In this document: one piece after another, positions 7,901 to 8,587 of the stretch
Numbering within the stretch: position 1 is the first letter of the stretch
How the letters are laid out: each line of letters begins with the position of its first letter
Origin: Erythrobacter sp.
GTDB taxonomy: Bacteria > Pseudomonadota > Alphaproteobacteria > Sphingomonadales > Sphingomonadaceae
Length of the DNA stretch: 8,587 nt
NCBI GenBank assembly: GCA_002695185.1
Contig: NZOF01000144.1
Location: 1-8,587, forward strand
Direction of reading: 5' to 3'
Program-made: the position numbers and the translations under genes
Notes under the pieces: generated by a model
Told to the model about the DNA's origin: nothing
The model's database searches: none
The model's input: only the letters and a program-made list of their open reading frames with translations

Positions 7901-8587
7901 GCGCAGGTGTCTGAGAGTGTGCGTTGATCGCTAGCGAAATAGCTGGCCAACAGCTCGGACAGTGCCGTTTTGTGACGCTCGAAGCCGAGCATCAGAGCAA
8001 TGGCCAGTTTTCTGACAAACTGATCCAGTAGCTGCCGAGCCTCGGTTTCATCGGATGGTGACACTGGTCCGATCACCAAATCGTAGACGTGTCGGTATCC
8101 CGCTTCGTCGCGCTCAATTCCTCGCTGGATGCAATCGAGGAGTAATGCATCCTCTTTGCCGGACAATGGCACCGTGCAGTCAGTCCCAGCTGCCGACGGC
8201 ACACTAACCTGCCCCTGATCTGGCAGCGCTACGGCGAAGCGGATTTCTGCAAGGCGGTCCAGATTAGCGTTGTCCACATCGCGCTGTTCGTCGGCTAGCT
8301 TATCGAGATCATCGCAAATTCGGTGAAACGAACGCTGCCCTTCCCATTTCGCCGCAAGCGACTGGATCCCGCGATCACGGCCGAGCATAGCCAAGGCCAA
8401 AAGAATGCCGTCATGCACATCATATTGGGTGAGCGGCGAGAAGGCGCGTTCGATGCCTTCAAGCCAATCTGCATCGACCGACTGGGCCGTCAAAATTTCT
8501 TGGGTCGATTGATCTGTGGGCTGGTCGAGTTTGCCCGCATATCCACGTTCAAGGAGCGCTGATGGATCGATACCCGCTGCTGCGAGC
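4957..8587 (-). CDS. Large GHKL (Hsp90/paraMORC/sacsin-like) ATPase, 5' partial, at least 1209 residues
   Basis: The frame is open to the right edge. A TTG at 8493 could be taken as a start, but 31 further sense codons precede it, they read as ordinary protein and contain no Met, and no ribosome binding site precedes the TTG. The true start is therefore probably off the window. Numbering from the TTG codon: residues 1-255 are mostly helical. The GHKL fold follows, with N-box LFELYQNAVDAQ (271-282; Glu273, Asn277, the Mg-binding position), a G1-like VIHWGRPVN (308-316), G2 TGRFGLGFKTVHMLADEV (351-368) and a G3-like KATLIEI (404-410). The G2 box followed by xxxLADEV closely resembles Hsp90. Next comes a segment PLVGERRRGAWLLEGRFPVD...R (511-533) and another, RERNWLAEDGSWQPIRLLAF (735-754), both recalling sacsin repeats. 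The C-terminal third (905-1178) is Trp/Leu-rich, unrecognised, and ends in an acidic tail (DDAEDDDA). GHKL proteins of this type use ATP-driven conformational change, and bacterial ones often sit beside SNF2 helicases in restriction-like loci. The role here is inferred from that pairing. Confidence 0.85.
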   Translation of the reverse strand, partial: LAAAGIDPSALLERGYAGKLDQPTDQSTQEILTAQSVDADWLEGIERAFSPLTQYDVHDGILLALAMLGRDRGIQSLAAKWEGQRSFHRICDDLDKLADEQRDVDNANLDRLAEIRFAVALPDQGQVSVPSAAGTDCTVPLSGKEDALLLDCIQRGIERDEAGYRHVYDLVIGPVSPSDETEARQLLDQFVRKLAIALMLGFERHKTALSELLASYFASDQRTLSDTCAELQEVLHDRLAGIKTGPVMRTALSDYHRDAPRDRDKARCALWAAAQSDEGAKELLDATRQKIDEMGYAPHRVLFELYQNAVDAQAQWHGNGRFRVEAISDGDQMITCLRVIHWGRPVNQPGSDPLKAEEEGHRRDLSNMLAINHSAKDGDAVTGRFGLGFKTVHMLADEVRLASGGIAIRILGGMIPADWEGGSRTIAPFHDRGRKATLIEIPVAPGREDEALEAWEAFREAAPFLAALGQDASIEVAGPEGEKVFRHEEHRLVDGVSWLAIDGTRRVLRFDLGNDFPLFLPFGRNGPHAFPSDVPQFWHLVPLVGERRRGAWLLEGRFPVDPGRTQLSGTADEKESRFARLGLSLGPRLIAFYDACSADWKGFAHATGLDPEGREDFWRKLVQLFGHDLASYGPEHSLHKSGQGLARLWAERPLVPLAFGGASCAADVKWRLSGAIADHDAQIAITELLALEEFANAVVTEETGRLLKSVGLPSGQRLDTVTLVEALSGGEGIDCALAESLACLCGEAVSLAMTGEEEAEFRKVLRERNWLAEDGSWQPIRLLAFPQGNSDEQERAAFAHPSGRLASNYTGSAFDLAAFAREQSGHTPNVWEKWAESAGDSPVRQTAFIRYLVGADDRTVAQLASAAKWLPTVDELVNSPLLAGLQQDEKNRLLAKLGYSFGFPSIPTDTTSPWQPDAEQALSGIAQWWHANKVGLREAYDRAVYPEDFSSGALADGDKPAWFTMLSLATFQTLGRIKPAQSRQFVARAIQDGWWQELATIDPCDEELRPFVERLRAWSDPDADESYLMWRRCLPDLCMIARHLESYQRLFMKFPAVVAQEGDVSLRGHLRPAFSHVAARMGIEAAPLARSLGIGANWLVRELGRKGIYSQAQSEQIMPYGWSAAERVRRLAHTLGMGQFERGIDEGRALYGAVERCIGDAAHFDGDGDLPLHVITLAKHRDDLVSILYDADVAEWPDNSWDDAEDDDA

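Overview
The window looks like part of a conjugative element, either an integrative conjugative element or a plasmid, from a GC-rich Gram-negative bacterium. An alphaproteobacterium of the sphingomonad type is my best guess. That rests on the F-type TraG-like protein and the GC-rich third codon positions, and is inference rather than a sequence match.

Layout from left to right. Positions 1-1950 (+) hold the C-terminal 649 residues of a TraG-like mating-pair stabilisation and entry-exclusion protein; its start lies off the left edge. Five bases after its stop codon begins the stop codon of a small convergent gene (1955-2182, -), encoding a 75-residue protein with one C-terminal membrane helix. 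After a 100-base gap come two large, overlapping minus-strand genes. The first is an 895-residue SNF2/RapA-type helicase (2283-4970). The second is a giant ATPase (4957-8587, at least 1209 residues, start off the right edge) with a GHKL/Hsp90-type nucleotide-binding fold followed by sacsin-like signatures.

The two large genes are transcribed in the order ATPase then helicase. The helicase start codon lies inside the last codons of the ATPase gene (14-base overlap), so they form one transcriptional and probably translationally coupled unit. The small membrane-protein gene lies downstream on the same strand with a good Shine-Dalgarno site and could be the last gene of that operon.

A GHKL ATPase paired with a SNF2-type translocase, carried as cargo beside conjugation genes, fits the known pattern of prokaryotic paraMORC/sacsin-like ATPases in restriction-like anti-phage loci. 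Neither visible protein shows a nuclease or methyltransferase motif that I can recognise. The effector is therefore encoded beyond the right edge, hidden in an unrecognised C-terminal domain, or absent. I cannot assign the pair to a named defence system, and it is the most interesting content of the window.

No tRNA, rRNA, CRISPR array, transposase or clear Rho-independent terminator was seen. There is no gene-free stretch longer than 300 bases.
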